Numbered from the stretch's first letter, positions 8,662 to 17,882 are shown. The stretch is 64,000 bases of DNA from an uncultured Chryseobacterium sp. (GCF_936933875.1 NZ_CAKZIK010000085.1:50650-114649); one strand, 5' to 3'. Program-made: numbers and translations. The notes: generated from the letters alone by a model not told the origin.

Positions 8662-9609
8662 ATGAACTGCAAACAGGCAAACGAAAATATCAGCATCAGG
8701 GAAATATTGGAGAGTTTTTCTCTTTTCCCGAGCAAAGACAACCGTAAAAGCGCCTTTTATTATGCCTTCGACCGAAAAGAAAGGACACCGAGTTTGGTGG
8801 TAAACTTTAACCAAAACACTGCTTTCGATTTTGGAACAGGAATGAAGTACGATAATGTTTCCTTGGTTCAAGGCATCAAGAATTGCTCGGTTTCCGAAGC
8901 ATTGGAATATTTGAAAAGATTTGATAATTCAATTCCAACAACACAGAAAATTAATTCAAATGATTTTCAACCAAAATCAGGATATCAAATTTTGGAAATC
9001 AAAGAAGTCGAACACCCTAGTTTGATGGAATACTTAAAATCAAGAAAACTCGAATCGCAAAAATCTGAACTCAAGGAAATCCATTACGAACTCAACGGAA
9101 AAAACTATTACGGTTTGGGTTTTAAAAACGATTCGGACGGATATGAAGTCAGGAATCCATACATCAAAATTTGTTTGGGTAAAAAAGACCTCACTTCGAT
9201 AAAAAATCAGTCCAAAATTTTAAGAATTTTTGAAGGATTTTCAGATTATCTGTCGTTCAAAATTCTGGAAAAACCACTCGAAAAAGAAGCTTCGGGTTAC
9301 GTCATTTTGAATTCTGTTTCGATGATTTCAAAAGTAAAAAATCAACTTGAAAACTATGAAAATATTGAACTCTATTTGGACAATGACCGGACGGGAGATT
9401 CGGTGACGGAAACTCTAAAAAATGAAAATCCAAATGTATCAGACGAGCGGATTTTATTCAAAAATTACAAGGACTTAAATGAGTTTTTAATCAATGGGAA
9501 CTTGCGCAAAAGAGATACAGGATTGGAAGAAAAAAACCTGCGTAAAATAGATACAGGTATCGAAAGTGAAGACCTGGGTAAAATAACTCCACGCAAAATC
9601 GGCAGATAG
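8662..9609 (+). CDS. Toprim-domain primase of the element
   Basis: A 315-residue DNA primase-like protein. The N-terminus resembles the CHC2 primase fold (ISIREILESFSLFPS, then RTPSLVVNFNQNTAFDFGTG), but the zinc-binding Cys/His residues of classical DnaG are absent, as in many element-borne versions. A Toprim core follows, with the Glu in LRIFEGFSDYLSF and the acidic pair in LYLDNDRTGD. The start at 8662 is chosen because MNCKQANENI matches where such proteins begin; the open frame extends back to 8488 through the hexamer repeats, giving only a Lys-rich, unlikely leader. The C-terminus carries three 12-residue tandem repeats (9499-9606). Confidence 0.8.
   Translation: MNCKQANENISIREILESFSLFPSKDNRKSAFYYAFDRKERTPSLVVNFNQNTAFDFGTGMKYDNVSLVQGIKNCSVSEALEYLKRFDNSIPTTQKINSNDFQPKSGYQILEIKEVEHPSLMEYLKSRKLESQKSELKEIHYELNGKNYYGLGFKNDSDGYEVRNPYIKICLGKKDLTSIKNQSKILRIFEGFSDYLSFKILEKPLEKEASGYVILNSVSMISKVKNQLENYENIELYLDNDRTGDSVTETLKNENPNVSDERILFKNYKDLNEFLINGNLRKRDTGLEEKNLRKIDTGIESEDLGKITPRKIGR
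9499..9606 (+). repeat. Three 36-base tandem repeats at the primase 3' end
   Basis: Blocks begin at 9499, 9535 and 9571, exactly 36 bases apart. The first two share NLRK-x-DTG at protein level and 20 of 23 bases at their starts; the third is degenerate. They may be a repeated peptide tail or part of a transfer-origin region overlapping the gene end. Confidence 0.55.
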
Positions 9610-9868
9610 TTAGTGCAAAAAGTACCCAATGTTTACAATAAGCGTGTCCGCTCATCGTAAAATTGGAACATTTTGGTTTTCTCCTATCGTCGAAAACTTT
9701 AAAACAGAACGCAGATTTAGGAAAAAATCAGTCAAAATTTCAGTGGAAATTCAGCGAAATTTTCAATTGAATTTCAAAGAAAATCTCAAACAAAATTCAG
9801 ACAAAATTCAAAAAATATTAACGGCAAAAAATAGAAATTTTTGCTTCAGAAAAGAAAAAAAATATCAA
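9610..9868. other. Gap before mob genes, candidate oriT region
   Basis: No credible gene; an open frame from 9629 runs through it into the MobC-like gene but reads as low-complexity Lys/Asn/Phe sequence. The stretch 9735-9810 has several near-repeats of AAATTTCA/AAATTCA. A transfer origin is usually just upstream of the mobilisation genes, which is the only basis for the suggestion. Confidence 0.3.
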
Positions 9869-10342
9869 ATGGAAAACAATCAAATAAGACAATTTGCGGA
9901 ACAAATTTTCAGTGAACAGGAAAAGAAAATTGCGAAAGAAAAACGGAAAAACTACTTCAAAGAAATCGGCAGAAAAGGAGGTTTAAAAAAGAAAACTTCT
10001 AATCAATTCACCAAAGTGGTCTCGACGAGATTAACGCAGAAGGAATTTGATGAAGTCACAATAAAGGCAAAACGATTTAAACTTTCAGTTTCAAAATATT
10101 TTCGACTTCTGATTACTGAAAAAGAACTTAGAATTAATGAATTTAAAGAAGATGAAACTTTACTCAGTTACGGAAATAATTTCATCAGAATCAAGAATTT
10201 ATTGAGACATCGGGAATTTTCACAATTGGACTATACAAAAGTAATTTTAAGAGAGGTTGAAACTATTACCAAACTAATATACGATTATCTCTACAATAAA
10301 ATGAACGCAACAACGGAAGCGGAATTTCAAGAAGATGAATAA
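9869..10342 (+). CDS. MobC-like relaxosome accessory protein
   Basis: A 157-residue basic protein resembling plasmid mobilisation protein MobC/BmgB, a DNA-binding partner that helps the relaxase open oriT. Its middle reads RLTQKEFDEVTIKAKRFKLS followed by VSKYFRLLI, a ribbon-helix-helix-type segment typical of this family. The start at 9869 (MENNQIRQF) is preferred over the upstream frame start at 9629 because the intervening 80 residues are low complexity. Its 3' end overlaps the relaxase gene by eight bases, showing translational coupling. Confidence 0.75.
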   Translation: MENNQIRQFAEQIFSEQEKKIAKEKRKNYFKEIGRKGGLKKKTSNQFTKVVSTRLTQKEFDEVTIKAKRFKLSVSKYFRLLITEKELRINEFKEDETLLSYGNNFIRIKNLLRHREFSQLDYTKVILREVETITKLIYDYLYNKMNATTEAEFQEDE

Positions 10343-11246
10343 CAGTGCTACCACAAGACGAATTTCCAAAATCGCTGTGGAATACAACGGAAATGATAAA
10401 GGAACTGCGGAATTGGTTTATAGCAATAATCTTTTGAGCGAAGATCCCAAACTACAATTCAAGGAAATGAAAGCCGTCGCCAACAGAAATAAGAATCTGA
10501 AAAATTGGGCTTTGACGGGATATATTTCTCCCGAAAAATCCATTGGCGACAAATTGACCAATGAAGAACTGACCGATTTGGCATTAAAGGCTTTAAGAAA
10601 AGTTGGCGTTACCGATGACAACCAAATCCGTTTGGATATTCATTCTTCCACGAAGCAAAAGCACATTCATTTCATTGTGAATCGAGTGAACACTTTTGGA
10701 GAAAACACGATTACAGCACATAAAATTGGAGAAAGTTTTGGAAAAGCCGTACGTGAAGTCTGTCAGGAACTGAATCTGAAAACCGACATCGAGATTGGAA
10801 AAGAGAAGAAACAGATGATGTATTATGCTTTGACAAACTCGCTGAAATACGCCAAAAGCTTCGATGATCTTGTAATGAAAATGCATCTGAAAGGTTATCA
10901 GGTAACACTTTCGCAAAATGTGATAGACGGAATTTCGGGAATGCGAATTGTGCGATATGAAGACATCAACCATCAAACCGAGCGACAATATAAACCTGGC
11001 TATAAGCTTTCAGAGATTACCAACAAACTGAAAATTGCAGACATAAAATCGACTTTGAACTCCAACTTTGAAAGAGCTGAACATATACAAACCTTACTCG
11101 GACAAATGAGGGAAAATGAAGAATCAGAAATCTCAAGAACCAATATTTCCAAAGAGATTGGAAAAACGGTTGATGAATTTTTGAAACCAACTTACACTAC
11201 TCCCGACGACGAATTATTAAAACGCAAAAAACGAAAATTTAGATAA
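10335..11246 (+). CDS. Relaxase (mobilisation nuclease)
   Basis: A 303-residue relaxase/mobilisation endonuclease that would nick oriT and lead the DNA strand into a recipient. The metal-binding histidine motif is HIHFIVN (110-116), with His103 nearby in LDIHSSTKQKH. Candidate nucleophile tyrosines are Tyr17 and Tyr29 (AELVYSNNLL). Length is at the short end for the family, with a charged C-terminal tail and no helicase domain. It overlaps the MobC-like gene and is followed two bases later by a membrane-protein gene. No type IV secretion genes are present, so transfer would need a helper element. Confidence 0.85.
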   Translation: MNNSATTRRISKIAVEYNGNDKGTAELVYSNNLLSEDPKLQFKEMKAVANRNKNLKNWALTGYISPEKSIGDKLTNEELTDLALKALRKVGVTDDNQIRLDIHSSTKQKHIHFIVNRVNTFGENTITAHKIGESFGKAVREVCQELNLKTDIEIGKEKKQMMYYALTNSLKYAKSFDDLVMKMHLKGYQVTLSQNVIDGISGMRIVRYEDINHQTERQYKPGYKLSEITNKLKIADIKSTLNSNFERAEHIQTLLGQMRENEESEISRTNISKEIGKTVDEFLKPTYTTPDDELLKRKKRKFR

Positions 11247-11247
11247 A

Positions 11248-11847
11248 ATGGAAAATCAAAACACAACACCAAACGAACCACAAAACGATATTTATGAACT
11301 TCTTAGAAAGGTGGTTGAAACGAATGAAGAAAACATCAAATCCACGAAACAAACTGAATCAGTTCATTTAGAAGCTCGAAATTTTTATCAATCCGCACAG
11401 AATGCGATTATCGGTTCGACCAATATGATGCAGAAAGCGATGCAGCTTGTTAGAACAGAACTTGAATCTATCATAGGTTTCAAAACCTCAATTCCTGAAA
11501 GCATTCCTGCAGATTTGTCTGAAAAAACGATCAACTTTTTTGAAAAAATTGAAAAACACATCAAATTTATTTTTCCTGGAAGCATCGGGATTTTGACATT
11601 GGCGGCAATCATCTTGTTTGGTTCGGGACATTTTGCTTTCAAATGGTACTCCGAAAGCATCCGCGCCAAAAGTGAAATTCGGCAGGAAATTTTGGATGAA
11701 ATCAAGAGAGGCGGAAAAGCGGTTTACAAAATTGAAGACTACAATCAGTTGAAGTATAATACTGATTTGATGAATAAATGGATGAATAAGAATCCGAAAG
11801 ATGGGGAAAAGTTTTTGAAGTTTAAGGAGGGGTTTGAAAGTAAATGA
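11248..11847 (+). CDS. Mobilisation-operon membrane protein, function unknown
   Basis: A 199-residue protein beginning two bases after the relaxase. It has a helical N-terminal half (about 1-85), one clear membrane helix (about 108-132, SIGILTLAAIILFGSGHFAF) and a charged C-terminal tail. Similar small membrane proteins follow relaxase genes in other Bacteroidota mobilizable elements, and a link between relaxosome and membrane is plausible, but no conserved functional motif is visible. It ends the backbone; the next gene starts the defence cargo after a 235-base AT-rich gap. Confidence 0.6.
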   Translation: MENQNTTPNEPQNDIYELLRKVVETNEENIKSTKQTESVHLEARNFYQSAQNAIIGSTNMMQKAMQLVRTELESIIGFKTSIPESIPADLSEKTINFFEKIEKHIKFIFPGSIGILTLAAIILFGSGHFAFKWYSESIRAKSEIRQEILDEIKRGGKAVYKIEDYNQLKYNTDLMNKWMNKNPKDGEKFLKFKEGFESK

Positions 11848-12013
11848 GCCTGAAAAGGTGGATATTTTCTAAATCGTATTGTCTAATTATCAGATAATGA
11901 GCGTCTTAATTAAAAGTTTTCCACAAAATTTGTTTTGTAAATTTATCATTTCTACATTAATAAAAACAAATTAATTTAAATAAAATATAAATTTGAATAA
12001 TTCTACAAAAAAA

Positions 12014-12049
12014 TAAATTTGCATATTTTAGTTATTTTATTTTAATTTG
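12014..12049 (+). promoter_or_regulatory. Candidate promoter of the type I restriction operon
   Basis: TAAATTTG at 12014-12021 is a perfect -7 element; alternatively TTG at 12019-12021 with 20-base spacing to TTAATTTG (12042-12049) forms a near-consensus promoter. Either would start a transcript entering the gene at 12083. The gap 11848-12082 shows nothing else. Confidence 0.35.
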
Positions 12050-12082
12050 CACTACTTTGTAGAGTACTTACAATACTATTTT

Positions 12083-12643
12083 ATGAAAAAAGTTAAACTA
12101 AATGAAGTCTGCTCAATTCAGTTCGGTTCTTATCTAAAGCCGTCTGCAGAAGGTTCTTTGCCATTTCTTCAGGCAAAGAATTTTTCGGAAACCGGTACTT
12201 TGTTGGGCAATTTTGATGCTTTTGTTCCGGACAGAGAAAACACTCGCGCTTTTGCTTTGCAGGTGGGAGACATTCTCTTTGCAGGAAAAGGAAGCCGTTT
12301 TTTTGCTGCGGAATATGAAGAAAAATGGGGAGAAGTCATTCCTTCCTCATTATTTTATGTGCTTAAGGTGGATGAAAATAAAGTATTGCCGGGCTTTCTG
12401 TCAGCAGTGCTGAACCTTTCAAAAAACATTGCCTATTTTCAGCAGGCTGGAGCCGGAAGTAATATTCCTTCACTGCGTAAAAAAGAACTGGCAGATTTTG
12501 AGATTGAAATTCCGCCTTTGGAAATACAGAAAAAAATTGTCGCGATGAAAAAACTGCACGATGAAGAAATGAAACTTGCCGACGCTATTAAAGATGAGAA
12601 AATACTATTATACCAAACCGCCATTAATAACATTTTAAAATAA
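12083..12643 (+). CDS. Half-size type I specificity subunit (one target-recognition domain)
   Basis: A 186-residue HsdS-like protein with a single target-recognition domain (about 1-140) and one conserved helix (IPPLEIQKKIVAMKKLHDEE onward). Full HsdS proteins have two of each, so this is a half subunit that could dimerise or pair with HsdM, or be a relic. The start at 12083 (MKKVKLNEVCSIQFG) matches the usual HsdS beginning; the in-frame ATG at 12047 would add 12 residues without family likeness. It ends six bases before hsdM, and a complete HsdS follows in the same operon, so the locus has two specificity genes. Confidence 0.8.
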   Translation: MKKVKLNEVCSIQFGSYLKPSAEGSLPFLQAKNFSETGTLLGNFDAFVPDRENTRAFALQVGDILFAGKGSRFFAAEYEEKWGEVIPSSLFYVLKVDENKVLPGFLSAVLNLSKNIAYFQQAGAGSNIPSLRKKELADFEIEIPPLEIQKKIVAMKKLHDEEMKLADAIKDEKILLYQTAINNILK

Positions 12644-12649
12644 CTTATA

Positions 12650-14182
12650 ATGCCTGAAAATAAAATTACCCAAAAAGAAATCAACAATATCGTTTGGAAA
12701 GCCTGCGATTCCCTGCGTCCTGTTATGGGAAGCGGTTCTTATAAAGATTATGTCCTCAGTTTGCTCTTCGTGAAATACCTTTCTGATGTATGGAAAGATA
12801 AACAGGAGCAATACCGCCAAAAATATCCTGGCAACGAAGAAATGGTAAAAAGACAGTTGCAGCGCGAGCGTTTTCAGGTTCCGGAAATCAGCACCTTTGA
12901 TTATCTTTTTGAAAACCGCAACGAAGCCAATGTGGGCGAAATTATAGATATGGGATTGGCGGCGCTGGAAGATGCCAACCGTGCAAAATTAAATATGGTG
13001 TTCCGTTCGGTTTCCTTCAATTCGGAAACGGCTTTTGGTCCTACCAAACAGCGTAACGCCATTTTGAAAAACCTGTTGGTAGATTTTTCTAAACTGGATC
13101 TGCAGCCTTCGCATTTGGATGGCAATGATGTAATTGGAGATTCTTACGAATTCCTCATTTCTCTTTTTGCCGGTGAAGCAGGTAAAAAAGCGGGAGAATT
13201 CTACACGCCGGCCGAAGTGAGCACATTGTTGGCCAAACTGGTAGATCCGCAACCGGGAAACCGTATTTCCGATCCTACTTGTGGCTCCGGTTCACTATTG
13301 ATTAAAGTGGCCAAAGAAATTCCGGGAAAAAACTATTCGCTTTACGGACAGGAAAACAACGGAAGCACCTGGGCTTTGTGTAATATGAATATGTTTCTGC
13401 ACGAGCAGGACAGCGCGACCATAAAATGGGGCGATACCATTAACAATCCTCTGCTTTTGGAGAATGATAATTTGATGAAATTTAATATTGTCGTAGCAAA
13501 TCCACCATTTTCTCTGGATAAATGGGGGGCCGATAATGCAGCGGCTGATGAATTTGGGCGTTTTCACCGTGGTGTGCCGCCAAAAAGTAAGGGCGATTAC
13601 GCTTTTATCAGTCATATGATTGAAACCGCCAACGAAACCGACGGTCGTGTTGGCGTAATTGTTCCGCACGGGGTGTTGTTCCGTGGAAGCTCGGAAGGGA
13701 AAATTCGTCAGCAACTGATTGAGGAAAACCTGCTGGATGCGGTGATTGGTTTACCGGCAAATCTGTTTTTTGGAACGGGAATTCCTGCGGCTATTCTCAT
13801 TTTTGATAAAGCGAGAAGCGCTAACAAAGATGTGCTGTTTATCGATGCGAGCAAAGAATTTGAAAGCGGTAAAAACCAGAATGTTCTTCGCGAAAAGGAT
13901 ATTGAGCATATCGTTACCACCTACAAAAATTACAGAAACGGTGAACCTTTGCAGCAGGAAAAAGGCGAAGTGCTGGAAGACAAATACGCTTACCGTGCGA
14001 CGATAAAGGATATTGAGGAGAACGACTTCAACCTGAATATCCCGCGTTATGTGGACACTTTTGAGGAAGAGGAAGAAGTTGACATAAAAACCGTGCACTC
14101 CAATATCCAATCGCTGAAACAGCAGTTAAGCGACGTGGAAGCACAAATGGAGAAATATTTAACAGAATTAAATTTAGTATAA
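12650..14182 (+). CDS. hsdM: Type I restriction-modification methyltransferase HsdM
   Basis: A 510-residue N6-adenine DNA methyltransferase subunit. It has the HsdM N-terminal helical domain (about 8-130), S-adenosylmethionine motif I DPTCGSG (208-214) and catalytic motif NPPF (284-287). With HsdS it methylates host sites, and with HsdS plus HsdR it forms the restriction complex. It is separated by six bases from the half-size HsdS gene and by two bases from the Fic gene. Length and motifs are intact. Confidence 0.96.
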   Translation: MPENKITQKEINNIVWKACDSLRPVMGSGSYKDYVLSLLFVKYLSDVWKDKQEQYRQKYPGNEEMVKRQLQRERFQVPEISTFDYLFENRNEANVGEIIDMGLAALEDANRAKLNMVFRSVSFNSETAFGPTKQRNAILKNLLVDFSKLDLQPSHLDGNDVIGDSYEFLISLFAGEAGKKAGEFYTPAEVSTLLAKLVDPQPGNRISDPTCGSGSLLIKVAKEIPGKNYSLYGQENNGSTWALCNMNMFLHEQDSATIKWGDTINNPLLLENDNLMKFNIVVANPPFSLDKWGADNAAADEFGRFHRGVPPKSKGDYAFISHMIETANETDGRVGVIVPHGVLFRGSSEGKIRQQLIEENLLDAVIGLPANLFFGTGIPAAILIFDKARSANKDVLFIDASKEFESGKNQNVLREKDIEHIVTTYKNYRNGEPLQQEKGEVLEDKYAYRATIKDIEENDFNLNIPRYVDTFEEEEEVDIKTVHSNIQSLKQQLSDVEAQMEKYLTELNLV

Positions 14183-14184
14183 CT

Positions 14185-15510
14185 ATGGCCAGCATCTTAG
14201 ATAAAATTGACCAGCTTTCTTCGGAACTCCAGGCGCTACTTCCTATGAGTGAAGAGAACCAACGAAGATTGGATAAAAAATTCCGGCTTGAGTTTAACTA
14301 TAATTCCAACCATCTGGAAGGAAACACCCTTACTTACGGCGAAACAGAACTTTTGCTAATTTTTGATGATACCAAAGGCAACCATAACTTCCGCGAATAC
14401 GAAGAAATGAAAGCTCACGATGTGGCTTTCAATCTGGTAAAGGAATGGGCAGGAGAACCGGAAAGACCACTTACAGAACAGAGTATTAAAAATCTTAATG
14501 AAATTATCCTGGTAAGACCTTTCTGGAAAGATGCCATCACTGCAGACGGACAGCCAACACGCCGACAAATAAAAATTGGAAATTATAAAGAATATCCCAA
14601 TTCTGTAAGGTTGGCCAACGGTGAAATCTTCCATTATGCAACTCCGGCGGAAACACCGCTGAAAATGCAGGAACTTATGGACTGGTATCGTGAGGAAGAA
14701 AATGCGTTGCATCCCGTTACACTGGCGGCTATGCTGCACTACAAATTTGTGAGCATCCATCCTTTTGATGACGGTAATGGCAGGATTTCCCGCCTGCTGA
14801 TGAACTATGTTTTTCTAAAAAATAATCTGCCGCCGATTATCATAAAATCTGCCGACAAGCAAAACTATCTGAATGTGCTGCATCTTGCCGATTTGGGAGA
14901 TTATGAACCTTTTATCACGTACATTGGCGAGCAATTGGCTTGGTCGCTGGAAGTTTCCATAAAAGCAGCAAAAGGTGAAGATATTTCGGAGGAAACGGAT
15001 TTCTATAAAGAGATTGAGTTATTACAGAAAAAAATGCAGCAGAAGAAAATGCAACCAAAATTTTCGGAGGCAATGGTGTGGGATATTTTAGAATTTGCTT
15101 TCTTTCCGCTATCAGAAAAAATTGCATCGCAATTCTTCAAGGGAAATACTTTCTTTTCGACACAAATGCAATCTAATCTTATTTCTAAAACACAGGAGAG
15201 TAAAGGAAGTTTGCACTTGAATAAAGTTGAAAGAAATTCGAGAAATGAACAAGTTCTTGATTTTGTAAAGAACGCAAAATCTATGTGGTTTCTTTATGAA
15301 ACTTCTGGTCCAAAGAATGAAGGTTTAAAAATTTTTAAATGGGGATACTCTTTTAGGATATTGTTTAATGCCGAAAACTATCAATTAATAACGCCAAGCA
15401 TAGAAAAATCCTACAACTACGGCGAATTTCCAACCGAGGCAGACCAAAAGGAATTCCTGCAGGAAGCCCAACAGTCTTTCCTAAAAATGCTGAAAGAAAA
15501 CATACAGTAA
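14185..15510 (+). CDS. Fic family protein with intact AMPylation motif
   Basis: A 441-residue Fic-domain protein, likely transferring AMP or another nucleotide moiety to a protein hydroxyl group. The catalytic loop HPFDDGNGR (192-200) is complete. Near the N-terminus SNHLEGN (41-47) matches the inhibitory (S/T)xxxE(G/N) helix of class II Fic enzymes, so activity is probably autoinhibited. The C-terminal region (about 270-441) may hold a winged-helix or unrelated domain. It starts two bases after hsdM and shares one base with the hsdS start (TAATG), so it is an integral operon member. Its target is unknown. Confidence 0.88.
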   Translation: MASILDKIDQLSSELQALLPMSEENQRRLDKKFRLEFNYNSNHLEGNTLTYGETELLLIFDDTKGNHNFREYEEMKAHDVAFNLVKEWAGEPERPLTEQSIKNLNEIILVRPFWKDAITADGQPTRRQIKIGNYKEYPNSVRLANGEIFHYATPAETPLKMQELMDWYREEENALHPVTLAAMLHYKFVSIHPFDDGNGRISRLLMNYVFLKNNLPPIIIKSADKQNYLNVLHLADLGDYEPFITYIGEQLAWSLEVSIKAAKGEDISEETDFYKEIELLQKKMQQKKMQPKFSEAMVWDILEFAFFPLSEKIASQFFKGNTFFSTQMQSNLISKTQESKGSLHLNKVERNSRNEQVLDFVKNAKSMWFLYETSGPKNEGLKIFKWGYSFRILFNAENYQLITPSIEKSYNYGEFPTEADQKEFLQEAQQSFLKMLKENIQ

Positions 15511-16670
15511 TGGAACAGACTAAAATACCACAATGCTACAAACAAACTTCCATCGGGATTATTCCCGAAGATTGGGAGGTGAAAAGAATCGATGAAATTG
15601 CACCTTTACAAAGAGGGTTTGACTTACCTATGAACAATATAGTTTCTGGTAATCATCCAGTTGTTTTTTCAAATGGCATATTAAAATTTCATAATGAATT
15701 TAAAGCAAAAGCACCGGGTATTGTTACAGGACGCTCAGGTACAATTGGAAAAGTATTTTATATAACGGAAGATTATTGGCCACATAATACTTCACTCTGG
15801 GTGACAAACTTTATTGGAAGCAAGCCAAAATATGTTTTTTATCTTTTTAATTATTTAAATTTCAACAGATTTGGTTCTGGTTCAGGAGTTCCAACTTTAA
15901 ATAGGAATGATGTTCATCCTTATAAAATCCCGCTTCCCCCACTTCCCGAGCAGCAAAAAATCGCCGAAATCCTTTCCACCTGGGACAAAGCCATAGAAAC
16001 CTGCCAAAAAACCATTGAAGAACTTAGGTTGCGCAATAAAGGTCTTGCACAGCAGTTGCTTTCAGGGAAGAAAAGAGTGAAAGGGTTTGAAGAGACGATC
16101 TGGAAGACAGTGAAAATGCGAAATATTGGAAAAATTCCCAAAAAAGAAGCAATCACTGATATTGGAAATCATAGAACTCTAACCGTTCGTCTCTATGCAA
16201 AAGGTGTTGATTTTAATGACAGTGTGAAAACTGTTATTTCAACAAGTGGAAGACCTTATTATGTGAGATATAAAGATGAAATATTAATAGGCAGACAAAA
16301 TATTCATAATGGTGGAATTGGAATAGTAAATGAAAAGCAAAGTGGAAATATTTGTTCTAACGCTATTTCAAGTTTTGTGGTAAATGAAAATAATGACTTG
16401 AAATTCATTTTTATAAAATTATCAACACCTTTTGTTTATAAAAGAATTGAAAACTTTATGGGTGGAACAGGACAAAAAGAACTTTCTGAAAATGAATGGT
16501 TGAAACTCGAAATCAAAATTCCTGAAAAAAGTGAACAAAAAGCCATTTCAAAAATTCTCGACACCGCTTCTTCCGAACTCAAACACTATGAAGAAAAACT
16601 CCAAAACCTAAAACTCCAGAAAAAAGGCCTGATGCAGCAGTTGCTTACGGGGAAAGTGAGAACAGTGTAA
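15510..16670 (+). CDS. hsdS: Type I specificity subunit HsdS, full length
   Basis: A 386-residue DNA-specificity subunit. Two target-recognition domains (about 15-155 and 205-345) are each followed by a long conserved helix: PEQQKIAEILSTWDKAIETC with KGLAQQLLSGK, and SEQKAISKILDTASSEL with KGLMQQLLTGK. It sets the bipartite recognition sequence of the HsdMSR complex. The start overlaps the Fic stop by one base. Compared with the half-size gene at the head of the operon, this subunit is complete. Confidence 0.93.
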   Translation: MEQTKIPQCYKQTSIGIIPEDWEVKRIDEIAPLQRGFDLPMNNIVSGNHPVVFSNGILKFHNEFKAKAPGIVTGRSGTIGKVFYITEDYWPHNTSLWVTNFIGSKPKYVFYLFNYLNFNRFGSGSGVPTLNRNDVHPYKIPLPPLPEQQKIAEILSTWDKAIETCQKTIEELRLRNKGLAQQLLSGKKRVKGFEETIWKTVKMRNIGKIPKKEAITDIGNHRTLTVRLYAKGVDFNDSVKTVISTSGRPYYVRYKDEILIGRQNIHNGGIGIVNEKQSGNICSNAISSFVVNENNDLKFIFIKLSTPFVYKRIENFMGGTGQKELSENEWLKLEIKIPEKSEQKAISKILDTASSELKHYEEKLQNLKLQKKGLMQQLLTGKVRTV

Positions 16671-16688
16671 AAACAAAAAAAAAACAAA

Positions 16689-17639
16689 ATGGATGTAAAG
16701 AAACTTATTGAAGATGTAATTAGTCATTTGGCAGAAAACGATTCATTTTCAGTTGTGGTTCCCAAACTGCAGGTAATAGCAAAATTATTGAAGAACGAAA
16801 AACTACAATCGTGGATTGAAAGTGAGTTCATTTATGGCTACAAGGATACCCATGGTGTACCAGATTATCGCAAGATTTCTGTTTCAAATGTAAAGGCGAG
16901 TTTTTTACATCACCAAGGATTTGGAAAAATTATGCAGTATACAAATTGGGATGTTCCAATTTCCAATTTAGGAATGGAACATTTTGGTGAGTTTATGAAT
17001 TTGAATGTAAAACAAACCGTTTTTGCAATTGAAAGAATTTTAGATGATAATGAAGGAAATATACATTTAAGTTTGACGGCCTATGAAAAACTTTTAGTCC
17101 AGCAGAATATTCTAGATAACTGCGAAATCAGTAATATTCATAAGGTAGTTTCCCGAACCTACTTTCTTGATATTATTACAACTGCAAAAGCAAAACTTTT
17201 AGATCTGTTTTTAGAACTAAATGAAAGCATTTTTAATAATGAAATAAACTTCAACGTGATGGAAAAGAAAGAAAAAATTTCACAAATAGTCAATCATACA
17301 ATTAACACTGGTGTTTACGTTGCGGATGGTTCTACCGCAAATATTCAAAACTCGAATGTGGTTGGTGGTTCACAGAATGAAGTCCATCTATCGGAGGAAT
17401 TTAAAGATCAGGTTCTTGCTCTTGCGGAAAAAATTGAAGAATTGTCTCAAGATGTTGAAACTGAAAGAGAAGACATCGCATTTGAGATTTCTAAAATAAA
17501 ACTTGGATTACAGAGAGATGAATCGCCAAAATTTATTAAATCTGCTTTTAATGCCATTAAGGGAATCGCAAGCAGTATTGCAGCAAATGAAATTACAGAA
17601 GTGATTAATAATTCATTACAAAACATAAATTTTCAATAA
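16689..17639 (+). CDS. AbiTii-domain protein
   Basis: A 316-residue protein whose first 110 residues (LIEDVISHLAENDSFSVVVP, then a WIESEFIYGYK stretch) match the AbiTii domain, an abortive-infection-associated family found in defence regions. The middle (about 205-240) is a Gly/Asn/Ser-rich linker (GSTANIQNSNVVGGSQNEV), followed by a helical C-terminal segment ending in a hydrophobic helix (FNAIKGIASSIAANE). It follows hsdS by 18 bases and is separated by one base from the next gene. A defence or effector role is inferred from the family name and location; mechanism is unknown. Confidence 0.7.
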   Translation: MDVKKLIEDVISHLAENDSFSVVVPKLQVIAKLLKNEKLQSWIESEFIYGYKDTHGVPDYRKISVSNVKASFLHHQGFGKIMQYTNWDVPISNLGMEHFGEFMNLNVKQTVFAIERILDDNEGNIHLSLTAYEKLLVQQNILDNCEISNIHKVVSRTYFLDIITTAKAKLLDLFLELNESIFNNEINFNVMEKKEKISQIVNHTINTGVYVADGSTANIQNSNVVGGSQNEVHLSEEFKDQVLALAEKIEELSQDVETEREDIAFEISKIKLGLQRDESPKFIKSAFNAIKGIASSIAANEITEVINNSLQNINFQ

Positions 17640-17640
17640 G

Positions 17641-17877
17641 ATGGGAAATAGAAAAGAAAGGCACGTGGTTCCAAACTCTGGAGGGGGCTGGGATTCTAAA
17701 AAGAATAATGCGCAGCGTGCTTCAAAACATTTTAATACAAAGGAGGAAGCCATGCAATGGAGCCGTGAAAAAGCAAAGCAGGAAAAATCTGAACTTATCC
17801 CTCATAAAAAAGATGGAACAATTCAGAATCCAAACAGTTACGGCAAAGATCCAAATCCGCCAAGAGATAAAAATTGA
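17641..17877 (+). CDS. DUF2188-like small protein
   Basis: A 78-residue basic protein with the DUF2188 pattern: HVVPNSGGGWDSKKNNAQRA, then HFNTKEEAMQWSREKAKQEKSEL and a terminal GTIQNPNSYGKDPNPP. This small domain is frequent in bacteria and in mobile or defence neighbourhoods; its function is not established. It sits one base after the AbiTii-domain gene and six bases before the DUF3800 gene, so it belongs to the same transcript. Confidence 0.75.
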   Translation: MGNRKERHVVPNSGGGWDSKKNNAQRASKHFNTKEEAMQWSREKAKQEKSELIPHKKDGTIQNPNSYGKDPNPPRDKN

Positions 17878-17882
17878 AAAAT

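Noticed and set aside
9629..9868. Upstream extension of the MobC-like gene
   Set aside because: An 80-residue Lys/Asn/Phe-rich leader without homology; the later ATG has the expected N-terminus.
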